Assembly (NCBI GenBank): GCA_033344875.1
Contig: JAWPMO010000001.1
Span: 1,823,595-1,887,594 of the forward strand
DNA from: Ilumatobacteraceae bacterium
GTDB taxonomy: Bacteria > Actinomycetota > Acidimicrobiia > Acidimicrobiales > Ilumatobacteraceae
DNA: 64,000 nt
Direction: 5' to 3'
In this document: piece after piece, positions 1-8,524 of the stretch
Layout of the letters: each line of letters begins with the position of its first letter
How positions within the stretch are numbered: position 1 is the stretch's first letter
Program-made: the position numbers and the translations under genes
Notes under the pieces: generated by a model
The model's database searches: none
What the model was told of the DNA's origin: nothing
The model's input: the letters and a program-made list of their open reading frames with translations, nothing else

Positions 1-508
1 AGAGCGCCTGGTAGGTCAGCGTGCCCGACCGGGAGACGATGCCGACGTTGGGACCGTCGGCCGATGGCTCCTGTGCGATCTCGCCGGCGGTGATGCCGAT
101 GTTGCACTTGCCGGGGCTGATGATGCCGGGGCAGTTCGGCCCGAGGAGTCGGGTGTTCGGGAAGTCCCGCACCAGCCGGTTGTAGACCTTGGCCTCGTCT
201 TGCGCCGGGATGCCCTCGGTGATGCACACGACGAAACCGATGCCCGCCTCGGCCGCCTCCAGGATCGCGCCAGACGCGAACTTGGGCGGCACCGCGGCGA
301 ACGATGCGTTCGCACCGGTCGCCTCGACCGCCTCGGCGACCGAGTCGAAGACCGGGATGCCTTCGACGTCCTGGCCACCCTTGCCGGGCGTGACGCCGCC
401 GACGATCTGGGTGCCGTAGTCGCGGTTGCGGAGGCCGTGGTACTTGCCCTGGCCGCCGGTCAGGCCCTGCACCAGGACCTTGGTGTTCTCGTCAACGAAG
501 ATTGCCAT
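1..508 (-). CDS. sucD: Succinyl-CoA ligase alpha subunit (partial, 5' part of gene)
   Basis: The ADP/GDP-forming succinyl-CoA synthetase alpha subunit carries the CoA-binding Rossmann domain and the phospho-histidine of the TCA-cycle step succinyl-CoA to succinate. The visible N-terminal ~169 residues begin MAIFVDENTKVLVQGLTGGQ, the family's typical opening, and contain the CoA-binding stretch GGVTPGKGG and the LLGPNCPGII motif. The gene starts at ATG 508 and runs off the left edge, so the catalytic His region is not visible. It lies 28 bp downstream of sucC in the same direction, the usual sucCD order. Confidence 0.96.
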   Translation of the reverse strand, partial: MAIFVDENTKVLVQGLTGGQGKYHGLRNRDYGTQIVGGVTPGKGGQDVEGIPVFDSVAEAVEATGANASFAAVPPKFASGAILEAAEAGIGFVVCITEGIPAQDEAKVYNRLVRDFPNTRLLGPNCPGIISPGKCNIGITAGEIAQEPSADGPNVGIVSRSGTLTYQAL

Positions 509-536
509 GTCGTTCGATCCTTCTCGATTCGTTCGT

Positions 537-1682
537 TCAGTTCGCCAGCGAAACGGCGGCTCGGGCGGCGTCGAGCATCGTGGGCTCGGAGCGCAGCTTG
601 GATTCGGGGATACCGGCGTCGAGGAGGATCTGGCGGCCCTCCTCGGCGTTGGTGCCGTCGAGACGGATCACGATCGGCGCCTTCAGGTCGACACGGCCGA
701 GTGCCTCGACGATGCCCTTGGCGACCTCTTCGCCGCGGGTGATGCCACCGAAGATGTTGATGAAGATGCTCTTCACCTTCTCGTCGGAGTTGATGACCTC
801 GAGCGCACCGGCCATCACGTCGGCGTTGGCGCCGCCACCGATGTCGAGGAAGTTGGCCGCTGAACCACCGACCTGGTTGACGACGTCGAGTGTCGACATG
901 GCGAGACCGGCGCCGTTGGCGATGATGCCGACGGTGCCGTCGAGGCCGATGTACTGCAGACCCTTCTCGGCCGCCATCTTCTCGCGGTCGTCCATCTCGG
1001 TGAGGCCGCGGAACGCGTCCCACTCGGGATGGCGGAACTCGGCGTTCTCGTCGAGCGTGACCTTGGCGTCGAGCGCGTGGACCTCGCCGGTCGGCTTGAG
1101 GATCAGCGGATTGATCTCGGCGAGGTCGCAGTCGCCCTCGTCGTAGCAGCGGTACAGCTTGACGATGATGTCGGTCGCGCCGTCGATCGCCCGCTCGGGC
1201 AGTTTGGCGTCGATGCACGCCTGGCGAGCGGTCTCGGCCGACAGGCCGTCGATCGGGTCGATGTGCAGCTTGACGATCGCGTCGGGGTTCTCCTCGGCGA
1301 CGACCTCGATCTCGACGCCGCCCTCGCGGGACAGCATCATGAGGTGCTGCTTCGCGCTGCGGTCGAGGGTGAAGCTGACGTAGTACTCCTCGTCGATGTC
1401 GGAGGCGTGCTCGACCCAGAGGCGGCGCACGACGTGGCCCTTGATGTCCATCCCCAAGATGTTGCCGGCGTGCTCACGGACCTCGGCCTCGTTGTCGGCC
1501 AGCTTGATGCCGCCCGCCTTGCCGCGACCGCCGACCTGCACCTGCGCCTTGACGACGACGGGGTAGCCGGCACCGTTGGCGGCGGCGACCGCCTCGTCGA
1601 CGGTGTCGGAGGGGCCGCCGGCACTGACCGGAATGTCATAGCGGGCGAAGTACTGCTTGCCCTGGTATTCGAACAGGTCCAC
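537..1682 (-). CDS. sucC: Succinyl-CoA ligase beta subunit
   Basis: ATP-grasp beta subunit (381 aa) of succinyl-CoA synthetase, which partners SucD in the TCA cycle. The protein opens VDLFEYQGKQYFARYDIPVS, typical of SucC. It contains KAQVQVGGRGKAGG (nucleotide-binding ATP-grasp), the GAGLAMSTLD region and FLDIGGGAN near the C-terminus. GTG at 1682 is preferred over an upstream in-frame ATG because AGGAAGG stands six bases before it and homology begins there. It sits 11 bp after the B12-binding mutase gene, so methylmalonyl-CoA to succinyl-CoA to succinate steps are probably co-transcribed. Confidence 0.97.
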   Translation of the reverse strand: MDLFEYQGKQYFARYDIPVSAGGPSDTVDEAVAAANGAGYPVVVKAQVQVGGRGKAGGIKLADNEAEVREHAGNILGMDIKGHVVRRLWVEHASDIDEEYYVSFTLDRSAKQHLMMLSREGGVEIEVVAEENPDAIVKLHIDPIDGLSAETARQACIDAKLPERAIDGATDIIVKLYRCYDEGDCDLAEINPLILKPTGEVHALDAKVTLDENAEFRHPEWDAFRGLTEMDDREKMAAEKGLQYIGLDGTVGIIANGAGLAMSTLDVVNQVGGSAANFLDIGGGANADVMAGALEVINSDEKVKSIFINIFGGITRGEEVAKGIVEALGRVDLKAPIVIRLDGTNAEEGRQILLDAGIPESKLRSEPTMLDAARAAVSLAN

Positions 1683-1693
1683 GGGATGCCTTC

Positions 1694-2113
1694 CTAGAGT
1701 TGAGCGGGTTCGGTGTTGCGTTCGTCGAGCGCCGTTTCCAGCCACGAGCTGATCGTGCGGAGCGAGGCGCCGGGCTGGAAGATCTCGGCGATGCCCTGAT
1801 CCTTGAGCGCACGGACATCGGCATCGGGGATCACGCCGCCGCCGAAGACGAGCGTGTCGTCGAGGCCGCGACCGCGCAGCTCCTCGACGACTCGCGGGAA
1901 GAGCGTCAGATGGGCGCCCGACAGGAGCGAGAGGCCGATCGCGTCGGCGTCTTCCTGGAGCACGGTCTCGGCGATCTGCTCGGGCGTCTGGTGGAGACCC
2001 GTGTAGATGACCTCGAAACCGTGATCTCGCAGTGCACGGGTGATCGTCTTGGCGCCGCGGTCATGGCCATCGAGCCCAGGCTTCGCGACGACGACTCGGT
2101 ACGGGCGCTTCAC
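1694..2113 (-). CDS. Methylmalonyl-CoA mutase small (B12-binding) subunit
   Basis: A 139-aa stand-alone cobalamin-binding domain of acyl-CoA mutases. The lower-ligand motif DGHDRG (DxHxxG) is at about residues 15-20, followed by the GLSLLSGAH and FGGGVIPDAD loops seen in McmA C-termini. Split mutases carry this domain as a separate ~135-140-aa subunit (methylmalonyl-CoA mutase small subunit or IcmB), and the length here matches. The large catalytic subunit is not in the window. Start is GTG 2113. Position directly upstream of sucC favours methylmalonyl-CoA as substrate, but isobutyryl-CoA mutase small subunit is possible. Confidence 0.9.
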   Translation of the reverse strand: MKRPYRVVVAKPGLDGHDRGAKTITRALRDHGFEVIYTGLHQTPEQIAETVLQEDADAIGLSLLSGAHLTLFPRVVEELRGRGLDDTLVFGGGVIPDADVRALKDQGIAEIFQPGASLRTISSWLETALDERNTEPAQL

Positions 2114-2196
2114 AAGTAGGTGACCCTATTCGCTCCCCTGCCCCGCCGACCAACCCGTCAGCACCGAACGGCCGGTGACGACGGCAGACTGGTGCC

Positions 2197-2700
2197 GTGC
2201 GACTTCCAGAATTCCGCTCTCCCGTCGCCAGGGCGGTCATGCCCGTCGTCGGCGGCATCGCCGTGTTCGCCGCCATCGCTGGGTTCACCTGGGCGATCGC
2301 GGCGTACATCTCGGGGGGCGAACCCGGCACGTCCGATCGGCTCGCACCGAGTGTGTTCACGATCGGACGGGTCGAGTCACTCGCCGAATCCGTCGCCGAC
2401 GACGGCCCCCTGCTGTTTCCCGAACTCGGCACCGCGATCGGCACCAGGTCGATCGTGGTCGACCACCAGGGCGACGTCCCCGCCGACGGCTGGCGCGTCT
2501 ACTGGGCGTACCCGGCCGACCGCGACCCGACGTGTGTGGTCGAACAGGTCGTCGGCACGTCCGACTTCGTCGACTGCGACGGCCGCACGATCGACGTCAC
2601 CGAGCTGTCGCCGCCCGACAGCGGGGTGTTCCCGGTGGTCGAGGACCGCACGACGCTGATCATCGACGTCCGCGGCGCCACGCGCGGCACGACTCCCTGA
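2197..2700 (+). CDS. Hypothetical single-pass membrane/secreted protein
   Basis: 167 aa with one hydrophobic segment at about residues 15-37 (VMPVVGGIAVFAAIAGFTWA) after a short basic N-terminus. The rest is an extracytoplasmic domain of roughly 125 residues with two Cys (contexts DPTCVVE and VDCDGRT), possibly a disulfide. I do not recognise the family. The start used is GTG 2197; ATG 2239 is an alternative that would leave the membrane segment almost at the N-terminus. It ends 9 bp before the convergent flavodoxin-like gene. Confidence 0.75.
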   Translation: MRLPEFRSPVARAVMPVVGGIAVFAAIAGFTWAIAAYISGGEPGTSDRLAPSVFTIGRVESLAESVADDGPLLFPELGTAIGTRSIVVDHQGDVPADGWRVYWAYPADRDPTCVVEQVVGTSDFVDCDGRTIDVTELSPPDSGVFPVVEDRTTLIIDVRGATRGTTP

Positions 2701-2709
2701 GGCCGCCGG

Positions 2710-3138
2710 TCAGGCGGTCTGCACGACGCCGAGCAACCGCTCGACGAACAGGTCGGTGTGCTGATCGAGGTAGTTGCGCTTGATCTCGAGACCCCCGACC
2801 ACATCGGCACCGGTCTGGCCGACCGCCGTCGTCAGGCGGTCGATGCTCTTGCCGGCGTTGAGCGCGAACGTGAGGAAGCACGCCGCGCGCTTGCCACGCA
2901 TCGTCGGCAGGTTGGCGATGTTGCCGAGTGCGAACGGGGCCTGACCGACGACGAACAGTCCGTGCGTCCAGGTGCCGACGAGCACGATGTCGGCCCGCTG
3001 GATCGACGAGTGGTCGGGCGACCCCACCTTGGACATGCCGGTGATCGACCAGCGCTCCTGCTGGAGCTTGTCGCCGATCATTTCCGCGGCGTTCCAGGTG
3101 TTACCGGTGAGGCTCTCGACGAGCAGTGCTGCCTTCAT
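2710..3138 (-). CDS. Flavodoxin-like protein
   Basis: About 142 aa with a flavodoxin fold. The N-terminal beta strand AALLVESLTGNTWNAAE contains the phosphate loop S-x-T-G-N-T, which binds FMN phosphate. ADIVLVGTWTHGLF and KRAACFLTFALNAG fit the 60s and 90s loops. It is likely a small electron carrier or FMN-binding protein; the redox partner is unknown. ATG 3138 (MKAALL) is chosen because the flavodoxin strand begins there, although GGAGG is very close to it; TTG 3156 is a possible earlier start. It is divergent from the arsR gene. Confidence 0.82.
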   Translation of the reverse strand: MKAALLVESLTGNTWNAAEMIGDKLQQERWSITGMSKVGSPDHSSIQRADIVLVGTWTHGLFVVGQAPFALGNIANLPTMRGKRAACFLTFALNAGKSIDRLTTAVGQTGADVVGGLEIKRNYLDQHTDLFVERLLGVVQTA

Positions 3139-3197
3139 CACCTCCGATTCAAGCACGTCGGCCCCCTCGGTGGAAGTTTCGGCGCGGGTCGGCGCGA

Positions 3198-3524
3198 ATG
3201 CCCGATATCTTCACATATGTGCAGATATCGACACCGACGCTCCCCGCCGCCGAGGGTGCGGCCCTGTTCCGCCTCCTCGGCGACCCCACACGGCTCATGA
3301 TGCTCAACGAACTCGCCGCCGCCGACGAACTGTGCGTTCACGAGATCGCCGAGCGGGTCGGCGCCAACGAGTCGAAGGTGTCGCAGGCGCTGCGCTTGCT
3401 CCGCACCGCGGGGATCGTCCGCAACCGCCGCGACGGGCGTCACATCCACTACCGGCTCGACGACGACCACGTCCGCGACATCCTCGCGATCACGGCAGCG
3501 CACCTCGCGCACGGCACCTCGTGA
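3198..3524 (+). CDS. ArsR/SmtB-family metal-responsive repressor
   Basis: About 108 aa. It has the winged-helix ArsR layout: LFRLLGDPTRLMMLNEL (helix 1-2), CVHEIAERVGANESKVSQAL (recognition helix) and VRNRRDGRHIHYRLDDDHV (wing). The C-terminal HVRDILAITAAHLAH is rich in His/Asp and resembles the alpha-5 metal site of SmtB/CzrA-type Zn/Co sensors. The stop codon overlaps the GTG start of the CDF efflux gene by 3 bp, so it most likely represses the efflux gene and itself. The ATG at 3198 precedes a palindromic operator; GTG 3219 inside the operator is an equally plausible, perhaps leaderless, start. Confidence 0.92.
   Translation: MPDIFTYVQISTPTLPAAEGAALFRLLGDPTRLMMLNELAAADELCVHEIAERVGANESKVSQALRLLRTAGIVRNRRDGRHIHYRLDDDHVRDILAITAAHLAHGTS
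3203..3230. promoter_or_regulatory. ArsR-type palindromic operator
   Basis: A 28-bp near-perfect palindrome. The left arm is CGATATCT and the right arm AGATATCG, around the core CACATATGTG, with a single mismatched base pair (t/c) between arm and core. The size and AT-rich symmetric core match ArsR/SmtB 12-2-12-type operators, and it lies exactly over the possible translation start of the arsR gene. Autoregulation is inference. Confidence 0.8.
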
Positions 3525-4447
3525 GCGGCGGCCACGACCACAGCCACGGCCCGTCGCTCGCCGGGGCCGGACAACGCCACGTTCGGCCACTGACGATCTC
3601 GTTCGTGCTGATCGGCGGGTTCTTCCTGGTCGAGGCCGTCGCCGGGTTCGTCACCGGGTCACTGGCACTGCTGTCCGACGCCGGGCACATGCTCACCGAC
3701 GTGATCGGTCTGGGCATGGCACTCGCCGCCATCCGACTCGCGAGCCGGTTCGAGCAGCGGAGCACGGGGTCATCGCACACGTTCGGCGTGTACCGCCTGG
3801 AGATCCTCGCCGCGTTCGTCAACGCACTGCTGCTGTTCGCGGTCGCGGTGTGGGTACTCATCGAGGCCGGACGCCGACTCTTCGACGAACCGGACGTGCT
3901 CGGCGTACCGATGCTCGTCGTCGCAACACTCGGGCTCCTCGTGAACCTGATCGCGTTCGCACTCCTGCGCGAGGGGTCGAAGGAGTCGCTCAACGTCGAG
4001 GGCGCCTACCTCGAGGTACTCGCCGACACCATCGGCTCGGTCGGCGTGATCATCGCCGCCGTACTGCTCGAACTGTTCGGTTGGGGGTGGGCCGACCCGG
4101 TGGTCGCCGCACTGATCGGGCTCTGGATCCTGCCGCGCACCTGGCGCCTCGGCCGCAAGTCGGTTCACATCCTGCTGCAGGCGGCCCCCGAGCACATCGA
4201 CCTGCAGACGCTGTCCGACGAGCTGGTCGCGATCGACGGCGTCGTCGACGTGCACGACCTCCACGTCTGGACGCTCACGTCCGAGATGGATGCCGCGTCC
4301 GCCCACCTGGTGGCCAGCGCCGGCGCCGACCACCATGCGATCCTCGACCGGGCCCGCGAGCTCTTGGCCGAACGCCACCACGTGCAGCACGGCACGTTCC
4401 AGGTCGAGCCCGACACCCACGAGGGCTGCCACGACGTGACCTGGTGA
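3521..4447 (+). CDS. Cation diffusion facilitator (Zn/Co/Cd efflux)
   Basis: 308-aa CDF/CzcD-type proton antiporter of the inner membrane exporting divalent metals. The His-rich N-terminus (SGGHDHSHG) is followed by six hydrophobic helices. The TM2 metal site is ALLSDAGHMLTDV (D and H/D of the HD-DD site) and TM5 has the matching EVLADTIGSVGV. The C-terminal domain contains DVHDLHVWTL, the CDF cytoplasmic metal-binding ferredoxin-like domain. GTG 3521 overlaps the arsR stop, giving translational coupling and implying metal-dependent induction. Zn is the most likely substrate; Cd or Co cannot be excluded. Confidence 0.95.
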   Translation: MSGGHDHSHGPSLAGAGQRHVRPLTISFVLIGGFFLVEAVAGFVTGSLALLSDAGHMLTDVIGLGMALAAIRLASRFEQRSTGSSHTFGVYRLEILAAFVNALLLFAVAVWVLIEAGRRLFDEPDVLGVPMLVVATLGLLVNLIAFALLREGSKESLNVEGAYLEVLADTIGSVGVIIAAVLLELFGWGWADPVVAALIGLWILPRTWRLGRKSVHILLQAAPEHIDLQTLSDELVAIDGVVDVHDLHVWTLTSEMDAASAHLVASAGADHHAILDRARELLAERHHVQHGTFQVEPDTHEGCHDVTW

Positions 4448-4500
4448 CCCGCCCGACATCCACGGTCAACACGACCGTCCCCATCGACTACGGTCTTTCC

Positions 4501-5904
4501 ATGGGAAAGATTGTGGTCGCCGGTGGCGGGATGTGTGGGATGGCGGCGGCGATGATGCTCGCCGACGACGGCCACGAGGTCACCGTGGTCGAACGGGACG
4601 GCGCACCGCCCCCGCCCGACACCGACGGCGCCTTCACCGACTGGGAGCGCCGCAGCGTCGCCCAGTTCGGACTCGCCCACTTCCTCCTCGCCCGCGGTAC
4701 GTCGATCCTCCGCGAGCAGCTGCCCGACGTGCACCGGTCGCTCGTCGATCACGGCGGCTTCCGGTTCAACCTCGTCAAGTACCTGCTCGGCATGATGCCC
4801 GACGCCGAGATCACCCCCGCCGACGACCGGTTCGACCTGGTCACCGGGCGGCGCAGCACGATCGAGTGGGCGATGGCGGGTGCCGCCGACGCCCACCCCG
4901 GCGTCACGGTTCGTCGTGGGGAGGCGATCGCCGGCCTGCTCGCCGACACGACCGACGGGCTCCCGCCCCACGTGACCGGAGTGCGTCTGCAGTCGGGCGA
5001 TCATCTGGCCGCCGACCTCGTCGTCGACGCCACGGGTCGCCGCTCCCCCACGCCGGATTGGTTGGCCGAGATCGGCGCCGCCGCTCCGGTCGACCACGTG
5101 GAAGACAGCGGTTTCGCCTACTACGGCCGCTACTTCAGGTCGCCGGGAGCGATGCCCGCCATCATGGGCGGCATGCTCGCCCCGTACGGCAGCTTCTCGA
5201 TCCTCACGCTGCCGGCCGACAACGACACCTGGTCGGTCACGCTGTACGGCCTGTCCGACGACAAGGAGCTCCGGGCGTTCCGCGACCCCGAGGTCTACGA
5301 ACGGGTCGTTCGGGCATGCCCGGCACACGCCCACTGGATCGACGGTGAGCCGATCACCGAGATTCGTTCGATGGCCGGCGTCGTCGACCGGCACCGCGAG
5401 TTCGTCGTCGACGGACAACCGGTGGCGACGGGCATCCTCACCGTCGGCGACGCCAGTTCGTGCACCAACCCGTCGCTCGGGCGGGGCATCAGCCTCGGCC
5501 TGATGCACACGGAGGTGATGCGGGCGTGCGTCGCGGAGCACCTCGACGACCCGCACGCACTGTCGCTCGCGTTCCACGAGCGGTCGGCCGCCGAGATCAC
5601 ACCGTGGCACGATGCCACCGTGCAGACCGACCGGCGTCGGGTCCGCGAGATGCGGATCTACCGCGACGGCGGCACGCCGACGCCGAACGACGCCGAGAGG
5701 ATCGCCGACGTGATGCAGGGGTCCGTGCTCCTCGATCCCGTGATCACCCGCGGGTTCGCCGAGGTGTTCAGCTGCTACGCCACCGGCGACGAGGTCATGG
5801 CCCGTCCCGGCTTCCTCGATCGGGTGATGGCGTGCGCCGACCGGGTCTCGACCGCACCGCCACCTGGCCCGAACCGCGCCGATCTGCTGGAGCTCGTGTC
5901 ATGA
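4501..5904 (+). CDS. FAD-dependent oxidoreductase/monooxygenase
   Basis: 467 aa. The N-terminal Rossmann FAD motif IVVAGGGMCGMAAAMML (GxGxxG-like) ends with an acidic residue in VVERDG. The middle DLVVDATGRRS matches the DG motif of p-hydroxybenzoate-hydroxylase/halogenase-like flavoproteins. GILTVGDASSCTNPSLGRG near residue 310 is the GD motif contacting the FAD ribityl chain. No membrane segment is seen. The substrate is unknown; geranylgeranyl-reductase or halogenase relatives are possible. The stop overlaps the start of the alpha/beta hydrolase by 4 bp, so the two probably act in one pathway. Confidence 0.9.
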   Translation: MGKIVVAGGGMCGMAAAMMLADDGHEVTVVERDGAPPPPDTDGAFTDWERRSVAQFGLAHFLLARGTSILREQLPDVHRSLVDHGGFRFNLVKYLLGMMPDAEITPADDRFDLVTGRRSTIEWAMAGAADAHPGVTVRRGEAIAGLLADTTDGLPPHVTGVRLQSGDHLAADLVVDATGRRSPTPDWLAEIGAAAPVDHVEDSGFAYYGRYFRSPGAMPAIMGGMLAPYGSFSILTLPADNDTWSVTLYGLSDDKELRAFRDPEVYERVVRACPAHAHWIDGEPITEIRSMAGVVDRHREFVVDGQPVATGILTVGDASSCTNPSLGRGISLGLMHTEVMRACVAEHLDDPHALSLAFHERSAAEITPWHDATVQTDRRRVREMRIYRDGGTPTPNDAERIADVMQGSVLLDPVITRGFAEVFSCYATGDEVMARPGFLDRVMACADRVSTAPPPGPNRADLLELVS

Positions 5905-6653
5905 CCGTCGTCTTCGTCCACGGGGTACCGGAGACATCCGCGATCTGGGATCCGCTGCTCGACGAGTTCGGACGCGACGACGTCGTGACACTCTCGCCGC
6001 CCGGCTTCGGCGCGCCCGTTCCGGACGGCTTCGAGGCGACGTCGGATGCCTACCGCGACTGGCTCGTCGGCGAGCTCGAACACCTCGATGGCCCGGTCGA
6101 CCTGATCGGCCACGACTGGGGCGGCGGCCACGCGCTCCGTGCCGCCACCGCTCGGCCCGATCTCGTCCGCCGGCTGGTCACCGACATCGCCGGCACGTCC
6201 GATCGCAAGTACGAGTGGCACGACCTGGCGCAGGTCTGGCAGACCCAGGGTGACGGCGAGGCGTTCGTCCAGGCGATGGCAGCGATGCCGGTCGACGAGC
6301 GGGCGCCGTTGATGGTCGACGCCGGCATGTCCGAGGCGGCGGCGAGGTCGTGTGCTGCCGCCAACGACGAGACGATGGGTTCGTGCATCCTGTCGCTCTA
6401 TCGGTCTGCGGTGCAGCCCAAGATGCAACTCTGGGGCGACCAGTTCGCCGAGCTCTCCGATCGTCCCGCCGCGCTCGTCGTGATCCCCCACGAGGACCAC
6501 TTCACCGGGGGCCCGGAGATGGCGCGTCGGGTGGCGCAGAAGTGGGGTGCCGCGACCGCCGAGCTCGAGGGCCTCGGTCACTGGTGGATGATGCAGGACC
6601 CGGCGCAGGGCGCCGCGGTGCTGCGAGCGTTCCTTAGCGCCGACGCGGCCTAA
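5901..6653 (+). CDS. Alpha/beta hydrolase with Asp-type nucleophile elbow
   Basis: 250 aa. The oxyanion motif HGVPETSAIW is at residues 7-16 and the nucleophile elbow GHDWGGG near residue 74. An Asp rather than Ser at the elbow is typical of haloalkane dehalogenases, epoxide hydrolases and fluoroacetate dehalogenases. The C-terminal LEGLGHWWMMQDP supplies the catalytic His. The start ATG overlaps the upstream flavoprotein stop, suggesting the flavoenzyme product (for example an epoxide or halide) is the hydrolase substrate. Its TAA stop overlaps the stop of the convergent HD-GYP gene. Confidence 0.9.
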   Translation: MTVVFVHGVPETSAIWDPLLDEFGRDDVVTLSPPGFGAPVPDGFEATSDAYRDWLVGELEHLDGPVDLIGHDWGGGHALRAATARPDLVRRLVTDIAGTSDRKYEWHDLAQVWQTQGDGEAFVQAMAAMPVDERAPLMVDAGMSEAAARSCAAANDETMGSCILSLYRSAVQPKMQLWGDQFAELSDRPAALVVIPHEDHFTGGPEMARRVAQKWGAATAELEGLGHWWMMQDPAQGAAVLRAFLSADAA

Positions 6654-8431
6654 CCGAACAGCCCGCCGAGTGGCGGGAGCGGCAACGTGATCTCCGGCGT
6701 CGTCAGGTCGGGGACCGTCAGGAGCGGGGTCGAGACGGGCGGCGTGGTGATCGACGGTGTGGTGATCGGGGGTGTGGTGATCGACGGAACCGCGATCGGC
6801 GGTGTCGTCACCAGCGGCGTGGAGATCGACGGAACCGTGAGCTCTGGCGTGCTGACCGACGGCACCACCGTCACGGACGGCACGGTCACGGACGGCACGG
6901 TCACGGACGGCACGGTCACGGACGGCACGGTCACGGACGGCACGGTCACGGACGGCACGGTCGTCGCCGGCACCGTGGTGGTGGGAATCGGACCCGACGG
7001 AACCGTCGTCGCCGGCACGACCACCGGCGGCACGGTCACCGGCGGGACCGTCACCGGCGGGACGGTCGTGCCGGACGGTCCGACCACCGGCGGATCCGTT
7101 GGCGCGACCTCGGTCGGATCGGCCGTCGGCCCGGTCGTCGGCGCGGTCGACGTCGTCGGTGGCGGCACGGAGGGATCGGCCGCCGGGATGGTCGACGTCG
7201 GCACGCGGACGTCCGCAGGTGCGGTCGACGCGGTGGCACCGCCCGCGTCGGGCTCGGCCACCATCTCGACGGCAGCGATCTGTCCGTTGGAGAACGCCTG
7301 GAGCTCCGAGGCGAACGCGGCCCGGCGGGCGGAGCTATCGTCGCCGAGGCCGAGCAGGGCGGCGGTCGTGAACGCGGCGGTGCCGACCACCCCGGCGACG
7401 GGCGTGGCGCCGACGGCGACCGCGCCACGGACCACCGGGATCTCGGTCAGCCACGCCAGCGAGCCGATCGCCGGGCGGCGACCGATCGAAGCGGCGAGCA
7501 TCGCACGGACCACGACCGGGTCGAACTGCGTTCCCGAGCAGTCGACCAGCTCCTGACGTGCGGCCTCGGCCGACATCGGCTCCTTGTACGAGCGCTTCGA
7601 CGTGATCACGTCGTAGGCATCGGCGACCGCGGTGATGCGACCGGCGAGCGAGATCTCGTGCTCGTGCAGCCCGTCGGGATAGCCGCGGCCGTCCCATCGT
7701 TCGTGGTGCTCGCCCGCAGCGCGCACCCAGTCACCCAGCCACGGCTCCAGGGGTCGCAGCATCTCGGCGCCGGCCGCCGGGTGGTTCTTGAGCACCTGCC
7801 ACTCGTCGTCGGTCAGCTTCTCCGCCTTGTTGAGTACCTCCGGCGGCACCGTCATCTTGCCGACGTCGTGCAGCAGGACGCCCCAGGCGAGCCAGTTGCG
7901 ATCGGACTCGGAGAGCCCCATCTCATCGGCGATCAGATCCGCGTAGGCGCGCACTCGTTCGGTGTGCCCACGGGTGAGCCGGTCGTGCCGACCGAGGCCG
8001 TTCACGAGCACGATCGCGTTCTCGGCCGCTTCGGCGGCGGTGGCGCCGAGCCCGTGCTGTTCGAGTTCTCGAGCCCGCTGACGCATCTGGCGGACGGTCC
8101 CCGAGCGCAGCGCGACACCGAATCGCGACGGCGCCTGGTCGGGGAAGATCAGCGTGAGCCGCAGCAGCGTCGCCAGCGGGAGGAGGCGCCTCGTCACGCG
8201 CCCGACGGCATTCGAGACCACGGCTCCGACGACGCCGGCCTGCAGGATCCACAGTGCGAGTCCCCACCAGCCGTCGGGCCGGTACAACCGGGACCCGACG
8301 AGCCGAATCGCGAGGTACGCGGCGAGCACCGGCGTGGCGAAGGCCACGAAACGGACGCCGAGCGCCAGCGCGGGCGATGCGCGCCACGCCGTGTTCGGTT
8401 CCGTCGCCCCGCGAGTGGGCCCCGCACTCAT
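6650..8431 (-). CDS. Membrane HD-GYP phosphodiesterase with VPT-rich tail
   Basis: 593 aa. Two hydrophobic N-terminal segments (about 25-45 and 55-75) precede a complete HD-GYP domain at about 150-320: RGHTERVRAY, LLHDVGKMTVP, NHPAAGAEML, GEHHERWDGRGYPDG and DAYDVITSKRSY. This family hydrolyses cyclic di-GMP. A further hydrophobic stretch at about 325-360 leads to a ~200-residue Val/Pro/Thr/Ser tail, including six perfect TVPSV repeats. The tail probably lies outside the membrane, although that is inference. It follows pcrA with a 93-bp gap. Confidence 0.92.
   Translation of the reverse strand: MSAGPTRGATEPNTAWRASPALALGVRFVAFATPVLAAYLAIRLVGSRLYRPDGWWGLALWILQAGVVGAVVSNAVGRVTRRLLPLATLLRLTLIFPDQAPSRFGVALRSGTVRQMRQRARELEQHGLGATAAEAAENAIVLVNGLGRHDRLTRGHTERVRAYADLIADEMGLSESDRNWLAWGVLLHDVGKMTVPPEVLNKAEKLTDDEWQVLKNHPAAGAEMLRPLEPWLGDWVRAAGEHHERWDGRGYPDGLHEHEISLAGRITAVADAYDVITSKRSYKEPMSAEAARQELVDCSGTQFDPVVVRAMLAASIGRRPAIGSLAWLTEIPVVRGAVAVGATPVAGVVGTAAFTTAALLGLGDDSSARRAAFASELQAFSNGQIAAVEMVAEPDAGGATASTAPADVRVPTSTIPAADPSVPPPTTSTAPTTGPTADPTEVAPTDPPVVGPSGTTVPPVTVPPVTVPPVVVPATTVPSGPIPTTTVPATTVPSVTVPSVTVPSVTVPSVTVPSVTVPSVTVVPSVSTPELTVPSISTPLVTTPPIAVPSITTPPITTPSITTPPVSTPLLTVPDLTTPEITLPLPPLGGLFG
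6871..6960. repeat. Six perfect 15-bp tandem repeats (TVPSV codons)
   Basis: Six exact copies of TCACGGACGGCACGG, in register with the reading frame of the HD-GYP gene on the opposite strand, each adding one TVPSV unit. Perfect copies imply recent expansion or slippage, so copy number may vary between strains without breaking the frame. Confidence 0.97.
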
Positions 8432-8524
8432 ACCGAACTCTTCGGAATAACAGTGATCTCACACGAGCAACATCGCGACTCTTGATGATGTCTTGCCCGT
8501 ACGAACCGCCGGCGATCGACGCGG

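Noticed and set aside
4165-5610. 481-codon minus-strand open frame
   Set aside because: Lies opposite the FAD oxidoreductase and CDF genes, which have full motifs; product is low-complexity.
6871-6960. CRISPR-like repeats
   Set aside because: The 15-bp units are contiguous without spacers and in frame with a gene. No cas gene or spacer-bearing array is present in the window.
6687-7556. Plus-strand frame with VTDGTV repeats
   Set aside because: Produced by reading the TVPSV repeat DNA on the other strand; no start signal or domain.
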